A stretch of DNA of 40,124 nucleotides from a virus: IMG/VR virus record IMGVR_UViG_3300003323_000929, positions 1-40,124 of that record; one strand, given 5' to 3'. Every line of letters starts with the position of its first letter. Position 1 is the first letter of the stretch. A program made the position numbers and the translations under genes. The notes beneath the pieces were generated by a model. It did no database searches and had not been told where the DNA came from. It saw only the letters and a program-made list of their open reading frames with translations. Shown here one piece after another: positions 1 to 8,244 of this stretch.

Positions 1-654
1 GTCGGCGATGATCAGGTCGGGCTGGTCGTCACCACGGACCTGATTCAGCCACAGCATGAGCATCATCTGCTCGATCGTGGTCGGGCCGGCCGTAACACCT
101 GCGGAACCGTCGAGCGGAGCCGCAAAGGAGTTGACCGCCGACTGCCAAAACGGGTACTGGGTCGAGTCGATGCCGCCGACCGTGCCCAGGCCGTTGTCCG
201 GGATGATGACCTGCAGACCGCCGATCTGGTTCGGCAGCGAGCCGTCGCCATAGGCGTCGAACGAGAAGTTGTTCTTGAAGGTGTTCATCGCGTTCTTCAG
301 ACGCGACTTGGCCAGGTTGATGATCCGGCTTTCACCAGAGTTCTTGCGCAGTTCTTCGCCGCTCGCCAGGATGTTGATAGCGATTTGGCGCCACACGTAC
401 TCGGCAGCCGTGAACACTTCGCTGGCGCCGATGTTGAGCACATCGTAGCCGGAGAAGCGCTGGTAGGTCGAGTTGGCGGCGTATTCCAGCGGTTCCACGA
501 TCGTCAGACCGCCGTCCTCGGTGCGCTTCAGGCCCTTTTTCATCAGGCGGCGCAGGAAGGCGTTGTTGTTCGTGAAGTTGTCACGGAAGGTCTTTCCGTG
601 CTTACGGAACGTGGTGGTTACCAGTTCCGTGAAAATGGCGTTCGGACTTGCCAT
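1..654 (-). CDS. Major capsid protein, N-terminal two-thirds (gene runs across the window ends)
   Basis: Encodes the first 218 residues of a protein starting MASPNAIFTELVTTTFRKHG. The ATG at 654 follows a good ribosome site (AAAGGGG, about 6 bases away). The frame is open to base 1, where the last codon (bases 3-1) is Asp. The in-frame continuation is at 40124-39798, giving residues ...LIIAD-NSYFQYYE... and a total of 326 residues, a normal length for an HK97-fold coat protein. Position directly after portal and scaffold genes supports the assignment, as does the overall type (repeated 'QIGGLQ', 'PDLIIADN' segments seen in phage coat proteins). The coat protein would form the icosahedral shell around the scaffold. 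The subfamily within the HK97 fold is not determined here. Confidence 0.9.
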   Translation of the reverse strand, partial: MASPNAIFTELVTTTFRKHGKTFRDNFTNNNAFLRRLMKKGLKRTEDGGLTIVEPLEYAANSTYQRFSGYDVLNIGASEVFTAAEYVWRQIAINILASGEELRKNSGESRIINLAKSRLKNAMNTFKNNFSFDAYGDGSLPNQIGGLQVIIPDNGLGTVGGIDSTQYPFWQSAVNSFAAPLDGSAGVTAGPTTIEQMMLMLWLNQVRGDDQPDLIIAD

Positions 655-666
655 GATGTTGCCCCT

Positions 667-1812
667 TTAACGGTTTTGGAGATTTCGATACACTTCTTTC
701 ATGGTGTCGTCGATACTTCCGACCGGGGCCGTCGGACCGCCGCTACGGGATGATTCTCGGACGTTCGTTCGAGAAGCTTTCTTGGCTCGTTCCAACTTTT
801 CTGCCGCTTCCTTGTCCGCCTTGGCTTGCCGGTCTGCGGATTCCTTGGCGAGAGCTGCGGCTCGGAGTTGGGGGTTGGCCCAGCGAGCTTTCTCGTATGC
901 ATCTTGGAGTGACTGTCCCGACCGGAGGAAGGGAAGCATGTCATCCAACGCTTGGGCTGCATCCGGGTTCTTCGCAATGAAGGAATCGAATTCAGCTTCA
1001 GCTCGTTGGCGCAGGGCTCGTTCATCTGCCTTTTGCCGCGCCTCCAATGTGGATTTTACCCCCGTGAGTTCTTCCCGCAAGCGAGCGACTGCGGGATCTT
1101 CGTAAGCCGGCTCCCCAGCTTGTTGGAAGAGCTGATCGGGGGTAAGACCAGTTTCCTTGAACAGACCGCGAAAAGCAGCAGCCTTTTGTTCCGGGGTGCC
1201 ACGGGTGATGCTGGCGTAGGTCTGCATCAGGTAGTTGATGGCTTGGCCGGGGGAGGCCGAAACCTGCTGCATGACCTCTTGGAAGGGGGCCATGGACTGA
1301 GCCATTTCCTGGGCGAACTGGATTGCGGGCTTGGCATTCTCATAGCCCTTGAAGAAGTTCTCTTCCCGGCGATGAATTTCCTGTTTGATGTGTTCCGGCA
1401 GAGCCGCATAGTCCTGCGCAAGGCCGGCTTTCCAGCTCTTGGGCATGACGTTCACATCACCAACAGGCGGATGAATGCCACTCTCATCGCGTGCGCGCTC
1501 TTCTTCAGTGCGCGGGTCCTGCAGAGCCTCTTGAGCAGCCGGGTCCGGCTTTTCTTCGGAAGTGGGTTGCTCCTTGCCTTTATCCACGGTTTCGACGACT
1601 TCGGACTCTTCCCCGGAATCCCCGAAAGCCTCGTCCATGGCCGCAAGGCCACGCTCTACCAGCTCGGTATCACGCTTGCCAAAACCCTCCGGAGGAGTCC
1701 AATCTCCCCCGCCACTATCAACGCTGCCGCCGCCAGCAGTACCGCCATATCCGCCCAGTTCCCCGGCTTCATTCCAATACCCCCGCGAAATCAGCATTTT
1801 TTTGATGTTCAT
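667..1812 (-). CDS. Head scaffolding protein
   Basis: 381 residues, highly charged, with a Gly/Ser/acidic N-terminal third (about residues 15-115), a middle segment with MPKSWKAGLAQDYAALP near residue 125, and long Ala/Glu/Lys/Arg-rich predicted coiled helices from about residue 240 to 350. Such proteins assemble inside the procapsid and leave before DNA packaging. The assignment rests on gene order (portal, zinc ribbon, this gene, major capsid) and on composition. The MPKSWK...LP.HI..EI..RE segment is, from memory, typical of podovirus scaffold-type proteins. The start has a clear AAAGGGG ribosome site. There is no protease gene nearby, consistent with a P22-like scaffold that exits intact, but that is inference. 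Confidence 0.8.
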   Translation of the reverse strand: MNIKKMLISRGYWNEAGELGGYGGTAGGGSVDSGGGDWTPPEGFGKRDTELVERGLAAMDEAFGDSGEESEVVETVDKGKEQPTSEEKPDPAAQEALQDPRTEEERARDESGIHPPVGDVNVMPKSWKAGLAQDYAALPEHIKQEIHRREENFFKGYENAKPAIQFAQEMAQSMAPFQEVMQQVSASPGQAINYLMQTYASITRGTPEQKAAAFRGLFKETGLTPDQLFQQAGEPAYEDPAVARLREELTGVKSTLEARQKADERALRQRAEAEFDSFIAKNPDAAQALDDMLPFLRSGQSLQDAYEKARWANPQLRAAALAKESADRQAKADKEAAEKLERAKKASRTNVRESSRSGGPTAPVGSIDDTMKEVYRNLQNR

Positions 1813-1823
1813 TTGAATCCCCT

Positions 1824-2195
1824 TTATTCAACGGAAAGGCCCATTTCCTGGGCCGTAGTGTTAACCGCAACTTCGATCTCGGTTTCAAGCTTTTTCAGCC
1901 GCTCTTGAGCCTTTTTAGGTTCTTCGGCAGACTCTCCAGGTTCCAGAATTCGACATCCGGACCGCTTCAAGTCCTCGATATGCTGTTTTTTCCCTTCGAC
2001 CCATTTGCCGGTGGCCGGAGAGATGTACCCCGGATAGTCCACAGCAATCATGGGCTTCGAGATGACCTTTGTCATGGGTTTGTCTGCATGGCAGCCCGGA
2101 GTCTCGCACATTTGAGGCTGCAAATAGTCCTCCAGTTTGAGCAACCGAGTCTGCTTTTTCTCGCAATTGTTGCAGATATACTCATACAGCGGCAT
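1824..2195 (-). CDS. FmdB-like zinc ribbon protein
   Basis: 123 residues beginning MPLYEYICNNCEKK, the classic opening of FmdB/regulatory zinc-ribbon proteins. Two cysteine pairs, CNNC and CETPGC, would bind one zinc. The rest is charged with a helical C-terminus rich in Glu and Lys. A longer start two codons upstream (2201) exists, but the purine-rich AGGGGA lies only 1 base from it and about 7 bases from the ATG at 2195, so I take 2195. The gene overlaps the portal stop and precedes the scaffold. Zinc-ribbon genes of this kind are seen in phage head clusters, but their role is not known. It could be a nucleic-acid or protein adaptor in head assembly. Confidence 0.75.
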   Translation of the reverse strand: MPLYEYICNNCEKKQTRLLKLEDYLQPQMCETPGCHADKPMTKVISKPMIAVDYPGYISPATGKWVEGKKQHIEDLKRSGCRILEPGESAEEPKKAQERLKKLETEIEVAVNTTAQEMGLSVE

Positions 2196-4437
2196 TTCCA
2201 TTCCCCTTTTTGGCCTTGTTTTGGCGGTTTTGTTGGTTCACATTCTGAACCTGTGCGGCAATGATCTTGGCTTGAGCCGCGTCTGCAGTTGCTTGACGTT
2301 TTGCCGCGATAGATTCCATGTCGACCTGATGTTGCAGGGCCATCTTTTCCATTTCCATGGCATGCTTACGCTCAGCCATCTCCAGTTCCATCTGCATCAT
2401 GCGCTGGTCATTGACCATTTTGGCCTGTTCCATCTGCATCCGCTGTTGGTCCTGTTGCTGCTTCATCTGGAACTCTTGTTGAGCCTGCTGCATCTCCATT
2501 TGCTGCTGTTGTTTGGCAGCATCTTGGTCTTGCTGTCCCGGAGGCGGAGGCTGCACCGCTTTCAGCAGTGTATCTTCGACTTCCTGTCCCAGGCGGAACC
2601 GAGCCACGAACGCGATGATGAAGGATTTAGCTGCATCGAACGGCAAGAAGCCACCAGTAACCGCCGGAGTGAGCGCTTGAATCATCTGGGTCAGGCCCGT
2701 CATGATTTCCGCGAGTTCCGCCTTGTCCTGCTTCACGTCATCGGCCAGGGTCGAATCGGTTTCAATGTCAATCCGATACTGCCGCTGCACCGAATTTCGC
2801 AAGAAAGCAATCACATCCTCCCAGGTCGGGCTTTCCAGAATCTGTTTGACCTGCGGGGGCAGCTGCGGCTGTTGCGGAGGTTGTCCGGGTTGCGGAGGCT
2901 GTGCAGGCGGCATGGGTTGCTGTTGCAGAGCCTGTTGAATCTGCATCTTGTCCGCAGCCGACGGTAACTTAACCCCCGTAATATCGGCAAACTTCTCCTT
3001 ATCATACTGGCTGCACATGATTTCAGCCATGATACGAATGCAATTCCGCGCGAATTTCTGCACTCGTCCCTGCATGTCTTGCAAACGAAGCGTGCCCCAC
3101 CGGTTCTTGATATCTTGAGCGGTTGCAGTTTCAGAAGCGACCGACGCGCCGCGAATGATATCAGAAATGCCTGTGACTTCATAAATCACTTGCTTGACTT
3201 GCTGACGCTGATTCCACAACTCCTGAATCACCGGAACATAGTCTTGAATAGGCACCAAGAAAATACTGGCACTCAGGCCCTTATCCAGCCCGGCCGCGTT
3301 GGTGATCGGAACCAGGACGTTTTCTTCGGCATCCAGCACTTTGGCAATGTCGTCGATCAGCGCAGAATACATCCCGCGCACGCGCATTGCTCGGATCAGG
3401 CCCTTCAGCCGGCGGGTGATTTCTTCAAGCTCCTTTGCCTGCGCCTTATAGAACTTATACAGGGGAACCGGAATCATGTTGCGTACTTTGCGAGCCAACA
3501 CCAGCGGTTCCGGGCACGGGAAAAAGCCACTGAGGCCCAACGGGTCGTCAATCGGCTCTTCCAGCGGGCCACACTCGTACCCATCGCAGATGTTGTATAC
3601 CTTGCGTGTGGTCTTGTCCCAGATCTGATAAACCGTGCAAACCATGGGAGCGCCGTCCAGCTCGTTGGAATTCTGCCCCGTCGGCTGTTCATCCGCCTCG
3701 ACCGTCTCGGCCATCGACTTGTAAGTCACCAGTCGGGAGACCTCGGGCCAAGTGGCGTCCATGTCCGTCTTGGTGTAGATGTACACCCGTGCAACCCACG
3801 GAACGCGTTTCCAGGTCTTGGCGTAGCCATACAAGAACTGGTCGTAGGGAACCAACTCGGGATGGATGTTCTCGTTGGCCACCTTCTGAATGGTCTTTTC
3901 TTCATCCTGGTCCACGCTCGGAGTGTCTCGCTCCTGCAGCTCTTCCAAGTCCTCTTCCGGTTTGCTTTCGCGCTTGGACGGAACTTCGACAAACTTCGCG
4001 TCGTAGTTGAACCACGCCTGTCCACGGCCCGGTACCAGGGAAGATAGCACGACCCCGCTCATGATGGAGTCGAACTCGCAGAACTCATCGTCGTTGGTGT
4101 CCAAAGTCCACTGCAACGACTTATTGAGCATGTCTGCCGCTGCAGCCGCAACCGGGCTCGGCTCGCTCTTGATTCGACGCACCGTAGCCGGCTTTGGTGT
4201 AGCCGAATAAAGTGCCGGCATCAACGTTTCCGTGTTGCTGTACAGAATGTTGAAACTCTGCTCCGTCACAGCTTCGTAGATATCGAGCACTTCCCTAGCC
4301 TCTTTGCGCCATTGCTTTTCTCGCTTCAGCGCATCACCCATCTGGTTGAGCCAGTACCGGACAAGATCCGCGTTCTTCTGCGCTTCAGCATTTTCCGGTT
4401 CGGTGCTCGGGCTCGGAACCTTCGTAACCTCATCCAT
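2182..4437 (-). CDS. Portal protein (P22-type)
   Basis: About 751 residues from MDEVTKVPSPS. Forms the dodecameric ring at the packaging vertex through which DNA enters and leaves. Seen directly: the N-terminal W-LNQMGDALKREKQWRKEAREVLDIYE helix region, a stretch ending YALYSATPKP-like near residue 75-85, a central body, and a long Gln/Met/Glu-rich C-terminal helix (about residues 640-745) of the sort that forms the barrel in P22-like portals. Length is close to the 725 residues of P22 gp1. A 15-codon longer frame starts at 4482, but the ATG at 4437 has AAGGAAAG at good spacing. It overlaps the terminase stop by 8 bases, implying coupled translation. Confidence 0.88.
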   Translation of the reverse strand: MDEVTKVPSPSTEPENAEAQKNADLVRYWLNQMGDALKREKQWRKEAREVLDIYEAVTEQSFNILYSNTETLMPALYSATPKPATVRRIKSEPSPVAAAAADMLNKSLQWTLDTNDDEFCEFDSIMSGVVLSSLVPGRGQAWFNYDAKFVEVPSKRESKPEEDLEELQERDTPSVDQDEEKTIQKVANENIHPELVPYDQFLYGYAKTWKRVPWVARVYIYTKTDMDATWPEVSRLVTYKSMAETVEADEQPTGQNSNELDGAPMVCTVYQIWDKTTRKVYNICDGYECGPLEEPIDDPLGLSGFFPCPEPLVLARKVRNMIPVPLYKFYKAQAKELEEITRRLKGLIRAMRVRGMYSALIDDIAKVLDAEENVLVPITNAAGLDKGLSASIFLVPIQDYVPVIQELWNQRQQVKQVIYEVTGISDIIRGASVASETATAQDIKNRWGTLRLQDMQGRVQKFARNCIRIMAEIMCSQYDKEKFADITGVKLPSAADKMQIQQALQQQPMPPAQPPQPGQPPQQPQLPPQVKQILESPTWEDVIAFLRNSVQRQYRIDIETDSTLADDVKQDKAELAEIMTGLTQMIQALTPAVTGGFLPFDAAKSFIIAFVARFRLGQEVEDTLLKAVQPPPPGQQDQDAAKQQQQMEMQQAQQEFQMKQQQDQQRMQMEQAKMVNDQRMMQMELEMAERKHAMEMEKMALQHQVDMESIAAKRQATADAAQAKIIAAQVQNVNQQNRQNKAKKGNGNAAV

Positions 4438-5911
4438 TTTGTCTTTCCTTGTTTTTGCGCAACGCAGCAAGCATATCTTCAAACTTCATCTGAGTAACCC
4501 CGCGGACAACCTTCATCTCCTCGGGGACCCTGATTCGAGGAATCCAGGGCCGACTCATGCAGCCATATCGGGTTTCGTCGAGGGCATGGTCTTCCTGATC
4601 CGTGTCCAAATCCTCGGGGTTCTTTTCATCTGACTGCACCGATTCAATCGTTCGAATCGTGTCTTCACAGCCCTCGGAAAAGTACAGCATCGGATCGCCA
4701 ATCGGAAGCCCATCCAAACCCAGCTCCCCATCCAGCCGCCACCGCATTTGCTGCCATCCGGCCATCCGAGCGTTATCAGCCTTACCCCACGAAACACCAG
4801 CAATCAGCATCATCTCTGCAATACTCGGACCGCCGTCCTGCTTAAAGATGCTCGGGTCAGCCGTGCCATACTTCACCCTGATCATCTGCTCAATTTCGCG
4901 GTTCCGAATGCCCTTTGCCACCTGATCCGCGTTCATTCGCAGACCTACGTTCGGTTTGCCGGGTTCCATCCCGTACCACTCATGATATTTAAAAAGGGCG
5001 CCGTGCGGGAGGCCCCAGGTACCGTCCGAAATCGCATACCAACCGATGCTGAATGGTTTGGCCGAACCCCAGTCCATAGCTCGAAACCGAACCGCTCCGA
5101 CCGGGATTTTCAGGTCATACGCCATCGGAAGGACGTGACGTTCGCGCCTGAAATTATTGAAAAACACCCCGTCGACGGCATCCCAGTCACCTGTCAGCCA
5201 TGCCTTGACCAACTCCGCAGAACCGGACTGGTGGAGACGTGCCACATAGGTCGAGTCGCCATCCAAAAGCAGCTTGTTATCGGACAGTTTGCTCGGAATG
5301 AACACGCGGTCGATCTTAACTGTCTTACCCGTGAACGGATTTGTAAATTCTTCCCAGAAAACTTCATACCCGCGCGGATTCGGGGTGATATAGCGTTCCT
5401 TCACCCAGTGATGGCCAGGACCGCCGGGGTTACCTGTAAGGCGCATACCACAAGGCACGCCAGCACCGCTTCGGAGCGTCGCACGAAGTTTGTTGATCGG
5501 GTCCGGACTGGGGAAGTTAGTCGCTTCTTCGATGTAAACACGAGTATAGGCGTGCCCTTGGTACTCTTCTGCATCGGAGTCCCGCTCCAAGTAGCGAAAT
5601 TTGAGACGAGCCCCGTTCGGCATCGTGAATTCTGCTTTCGACTCATTGTATTTTGCCCCCAGTGGCTTGAAAAGGGTTTTCGCCCGCGCGATAACCTCTT
5701 CCAACTGCTTGAATTTGCGCCGGAAAAACACTCCGATGGCGTTTTCGCCATACATAGACGAATGGTTGAGCCAATCGCCCAAGCTGGAGTCAGTTTTCCC
5801 GCCCCCGCGCGCCCCTCCGAAGAAAACTTCCGTAACAGGGCACGTAACCAGGGCGGTTTGAGGCCCTGGCTGCGGTTGCCAAACGATGTGACGAACAGTT
5901 TCTTGAATCAT
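4430..5911 (-). CDS. terL: Terminase large subunit
   Basis: 493 residues. The motor that pumps and cuts phage DNA. The ATPase half has a Walker A loop GGARGGGKTD at about residues 32-41 and a Walker B-like YTRVYIEEATNFP near residue 125-137. The C-terminal RNase H-fold nuclease has candidate acidic residues in FRAMDWGSAKP (about residue 280), TADPSIF (about 353) and the DHALDETRYG segment (about 450). Length is normal for the family. The start at 5911 overlaps the end of the upstream gene, and the 3' end overlaps the portal gene. The headful or cos mechanism cannot be settled from the sequence; absence of terminal repeats in the closed molecule would suit a circularly permuted headful packager. 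Confidence 0.96.
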   Translation of the reverse strand: MIQETVRHIVWQPQPGPQTALVTCPVTEVFFGGARGGGKTDSSLGDWLNHSSMYGENAIGVFFRRKFKQLEEVIARAKTLFKPLGAKYNESKAEFTMPNGARLKFRYLERDSDAEEYQGHAYTRVYIEEATNFPSPDPINKLRATLRSGAGVPCGMRLTGNPGGPGHHWVKERYITPNPRGYEVFWEEFTNPFTGKTVKIDRVFIPSKLSDNKLLLDGDSTYVARLHQSGSAELVKAWLTGDWDAVDGVFFNNFRRERHVLPMAYDLKIPVGAVRFRAMDWGSAKPFSIGWYAISDGTWGLPHGALFKYHEWYGMEPGKPNVGLRMNADQVAKGIRNREIEQMIRVKYGTADPSIFKQDGGPSIAEMMLIAGVSWGKADNARMAGWQQMRWRLDGELGLDGLPIGDPMLYFSEGCEDTIRTIESVQSDEKNPEDLDTDQEDHALDETRYGCMSRPWIPRIRVPEEMKVVRGVTQMKFEDMLAALRKNKERQNG

Positions 5912-6498
5912 ACCAACCGCTCCAAAGCCTTATTTAGGAGAAAAGCGGTCTGAATTGCATTGAGTTTGATTTGCTGCCATTCGATTTCCGAAAACTCGTC
6001 AAAAAGTTCCAGAATATCTTTACCGTGATCAGGGTCATGCTCGCAGTGATAGCGCAGAGTTCGACATAGAGGCTTTCCATGAATTGCTTCAAACTCCTCA
6101 ATTCGGTCAATTGGAAGTGGAAAGCATTCCAAAACAGCCATGTAACCCAAAATTGTAGCAGGACTACCATGAAAGACATGATAATACTGACTTCCTACCA
6201 GCACAGGCACATCAGGATTCAGCAAAGCCTTGCATGGATCTACGCCCGCAGTCATTAGGTCCGAATGAAGCCACTCGGCATGTCCCGATTCTTCCACTAA
6301 GTGGCGCATAAAATAATCCCGAATCCTCCCAATCGGCTCGAAATACACAGCCCGCTCTAATAGGGGCTCGCTCGCCACGATAACCTGCCACATCAGCACC
6401 AAATTCTTGATGAAGTTTTCCTTTTTGGAAAAGTCAATCGGGACTGCTTGGTCCCGAATCGTTTTTATCGTGCTGATCAAATCCCCTGCTCGTCGCAT
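5908..6498 (-). CDS. Heme-oxygenase-like diiron oxidase (HDO) family protein
   Basis: 196 residues, all predicted helix. The segment HLVEESGHAEWLHSDLMTAG (66-85) and the later RYHCEHDPDHGKDILELFD (149-167) match the conserved blocks of proteins annotated as iron-containing redox enzyme / HO-like diiron oxidases (relatives of CADD, UndA and the SznF HDO domain). Candidate metal ligands are E44 or E48, E70, H73, E124 (in GYMAVLE), H151, D155 and H158; H151-x3-D155-x2-H158 is the family's HxxxDxxH pattern. No haem-binding signature is needed. It lies between a membrane protein gene and terL, overlapping terL by 4 bases, with AAGGA at good spacing before its ATG. Hand counts give about 43% GC (5941-6060) against 52-62% in parts of terL, suggesting late acquisition. 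The substrate is unknown. Confidence 0.78.
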   Translation of the reverse strand: MRRAGDLISTIKTIRDQAVPIDFSKKENFIKNLVLMWQVIVASEPLLERAVYFEPIGRIRDYFMRHLVEESGHAEWLHSDLMTAGVDPCKALLNPDVPVLVGSQYYHVFHGSPATILGYMAVLECFPLPIDRIEEFEAIHGKPLCRTLRYHCEHDPDHGKDILELFDEFSEIEWQQIKLNAIQTAFLLNKALERLV

Positions 6499-6500
6499 AG

Positions 6501-6737
6501 TCAGTCCTTGTCAGCTTTTCCGTCTAGTTTGTCCCGAATCCAGTTCAAAGTATCCTGAACATTTTTGATATCATCTCGGTAGTCGTCCTTCCGTACGAAA
6601 TCCGAGTTCAATGTAACAACGATGGAGCGAACTTCCAATTGCAGAGACTTGAAAGCGTGCCACAACACCACACCCAGTGCCCCAACCAGCGCTCCGCATA
6701 CCGCAAAGACGAGATTGAACATAGCTTGGTAATCCAC
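6501..6737 (-). CDS. Small single-span membrane protein with C-terminal amphipathic helix
   Basis: 78 residues, GTG start with a strong GGGGGG ribosome site. Residues about 6-27 (MFNLVFAVCGALVGALGVVLWH) form one membrane segment. The rest is charged, with DFVRKDDYRDDIKNVQDTLNWI and a terminal DKLDGKADKD. Short phage proteins of this plan (N-terminal span, then a helix with 'RKDDYR..I..I...L..I..KLDGKADK') often sit near lysis or packaging genes and have been suggested as holin-like or accessory lysis factors; none of that is shown here. It sits just upstream of the HDO gene, so a functional link between the two is possible but unproven. Confidence 0.6.
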   Translation of the reverse strand: MDYQAMFNLVFAVCGALVGALGVVLWHAFKSLQLEVRSIVVTLNSDFVRKDDYRDDIKNVQDTLNWIRDKLDGKADKD

Positions 6738-6761
6738 GTAGACCCCCCGGTGTTATGGAAA

Positions 6762-7073
6762 TTAGTTGCCCGCGCCGAATGAAATATCGACTGTGGTGCT
6801 GCCAGTGACCTGGATCACACTCCAAGTGCCGCCGGGTGGGCAACTGATGGTGACGCTGGAGTTCGGAGAAACCAGCATGGATTTTGTTGCATCGGCCACG
6901 GCTCCGCTACCACCCGGACCAGCGACTTCGACGCGCAGAGCGTTGGTCCCGCCACTGTTCACAACACGCATTTGCGTTGCATTTGTCGGAATCGAAGCCG
7001 CAGCACTAGCCGCACCGCCGGTCGTTGCCTGTACCGCACTTAGCGGAATCGGGGAAAAGGGAAAAAGTTGCAT
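6762..7073 (-). CDS. Small Gly/Ser/Thr-rich protein, probable virion component
   Basis: 103 residues, rich in Ala, Gly, Ser, Thr and Val with no predicted membrane span; beta-strand-like composition (TQMRVVNSGGTNALRVEVAG, then SSVTISCPPGGTWSVIQVTG). This resembles small head decoration or tail-accessory beta-sandwich proteins, but I recognise no family. The ATG at 7073 has AGAGGA 5 bases upstream. It lies between small terminase and the membrane protein in the late unit, so it is likely made late. A virion role is inference from composition and position only. Confidence 0.55.
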   Translation of the reverse strand: MQLFPFSPIPLSAVQATTGGAASAAASIPTNATQMRVVNSGGTNALRVEVAGPGGSGAVADATKSMLVSPNSSVTISCPPGGTWSVIQVTGSTTVDISFGAGN

Positions 7074-7082
7074 GATATCCTC

Positions 7083-7541
7083 TTAGGATTTGTTCTCGAC
7101 AACATCGACCGGCGCATGTTTGGCCGACCAGCTGTCCACGGATTGTTCGGGCTGCGGCATCATAGCCACATAGTTATTAACCTGCACCGCATTGCCGACG
7201 TTTCGGGCGCCGAAGCCCTTGGCCTTGGCAGCTACTTCCATCGCCTTCATGGCCAGTTCCGGGTCACGGCTGTTTTGCAGCTGCTCCTGCACAACCTCCA
7301 TGCTCTGATGGATCAGTGCCTCGAACTTGTTTTCCAGCGTATCGATCAGCACCGGATTGACCAACTCGGCCTTGCGCTCTTTCAACCGAGCCTGAAACGC
7401 GTCGGAACTCACGACCCGGCTGCACCACGTTTCCGTGTAACCAAATTGGTGGGCAATCTGCCGCATCGAGGCTGCGGGATTTGCAATGATCAGGTCGATC
7501 ATCGCGTCATGGGTGTAACTTAGTTTAGTAATAGCGTTCAT
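7083..7541 (-). CDS. terS: Terminase small subunit
   Basis: 152 residues from the ATG at 7541; a GTG two codons upstream (7547) is possible, but AGGCGGTGG is better placed for the ATG. The N-terminal part (about residues 6-50) is a helix-turn-helix: AMIDLIIANPAASMRQIAHQ followed by FGYTETWCSRVVSSDAFQAR. The middle is a helical oligomerisation region and the C-terminus is short and disordered. This is the architecture of phage small terminases that recognise the packaging start and stimulate the large subunit. It is the first recognisable packaging gene of the leftward late unit, about 1.2 kb before terL, with three unrelated genes between them. Confidence 0.82.
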   Translation of the reverse strand: MNAITKLSYTHDAMIDLIIANPAASMRQIAHQFGYTETWCSRVVSSDAFQARLKERKAELVNPVLIDTLENKFEALIHQSMEVVQEQLQNSRDPELAMKAMEVAAKAKGFGARNVGNAVQVNNYVAMMPQPEQSVDSWSAKHAPVDVVENKS

Positions 7542-7550
7542 TTCCACCGC

Positions 7551-7817
7551 CTAGTAATAGGTCTGCGTGGGCGCTGTAACCGGCCCACCGCCAGGGGAGC
7601 CCTGCCGCATGTTTTGCATCATCTGCGCCAGAATCGCCATCCGGTTCGCATCTTGCGCGGGTGCCACTGCATTTGCAGCAGGGGCCTGGGGCCGTTTCCC
7701 CATACCGCCAAGCATCGAAAGCAGGGTGGCCGGGTTCATCCCGCTGGTATCTGCCACCGAACCCTCCATCCCGCGCATTTCCAGCGGGTTATCCGCAACT
7801 GTGTTCATCTGGCCCAT
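7551..7817 (-). CDS. Hypothetical protein, first gene of the leftward unit
   Basis: 88 residues starting MGQMNTVADNPLEMRGMEGS. Met-, Ala-, Gly-, Pro- and Gln-rich, with a central LLSMLGGMGKRPQAPAANAV segment and a MAILAQMMQNMRQ helix near the C-terminus. No family recognised. The ATG at 7817 has CGGAGA about 6 bases upstream. A longer open frame reaches 8246 but runs through the control region and has no ribosome site, so I reject the extension. It ends 10 bases before the small terminase start and is probably translated first on the late message. Confidence 0.55.
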   Translation of the reverse strand: MGQMNTVADNPLEMRGMEGSVADTSGMNPATLLSMLGGMGKRPQAPAANAVAPAQDANRMAILAQMMQNMRQGSPGGGPVTAPTQTYY

Positions 7818-8182
7818 AGCCGTATCTCCGCGTCCAAATTGCCTTAAGTCTAGCCTCTGGCGGGGTTCGGGGCAATGTCTAGCCTGCCCTCGGTCGTGGG
7901 TTCCGTTTGGCCGAGGAACTGATGTCCACTTTACGGAATGTCCATACCTTGTACTTTCCGGAATTTTTGGCGAAGTCCCGAAAACCTCCTCTACGCACCC
8001 GGCCAAGGGCCGCATGGGAACCCTGGCCCCCTCATCCGGACAACCGGGGGTGGGGTCTGGCACGGATGTTGCAGTGGGGCGAGCTAGAAAGAAAATGCGC
8101 GCGGGCGTGCGGGCGCGCGAATATACTAGGGAGGGATGGTAGTCAAGGTGCAGAGTTAGAGGAAAAACTCTAGAGACAGGGC
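7818..8182. other. Divergent control region between late (leftward) and early (rightward) units
   Basis: About 365 bases with no convincing gene. It holds two related motifs, CACTTTACGGAATGTCCA (7928-7945) and CTTTCCGGAATT (7954-7965), the first nearly identical to a motif at 12580-12597. It also holds a GC-rich tract around 8050-8120, a leftward promoter candidate (8120-8146), and a 6-bp hairpin AGAGTT/AACTCT at about 8153-8172. Open frames that cross it have no ribosome sites and GC-skewed, arginine/proline-rich translations. Confidence 0.6.
8120..8146 (-). promoter_or_regulatory. Candidate leftward promoter for the late unit
   Basis: Read on the minus strand: TTGACT (8146-8141), 15 bases, TATATT (8125-8120). 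Both boxes match the sigma-70 consensus at five of six positions, though the spacing is two bases short. It faces the late genes, leaving a leader of about 300 bases before the first gene at 7817. Confidence 0.45.
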
Positions 8183-8211
8183 TTGCACATTCCGGAGTGT
8201 GAACATACACT
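8183..8211 (+). promoter_or_regulatory. Candidate early rightward promoter
   Basis: TTGCAC (8183-8188), exactly 17 bases, TACACT (8206-8211). It is well placed upstream of the first rightward gene at 8245. The spacer contains ATTCCGGAGTGTGAACA, which shares ACATTCCGGAG with the leader of the leftward gene at 30950, so a regulator could bind between the promoter boxes. Confidence 0.6.
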
Positions 8212-8244
8212 GGGTACATCGAAACACAACACACGGAGAGCAGC

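Noticed and set aside
5401-5751. Other-frame open reading frames inside terL, portal and similar genes
   Set aside because: They are antisense or frame-shifted shadows with no ribosome site and Arg/Ser/Cys-rich translations.
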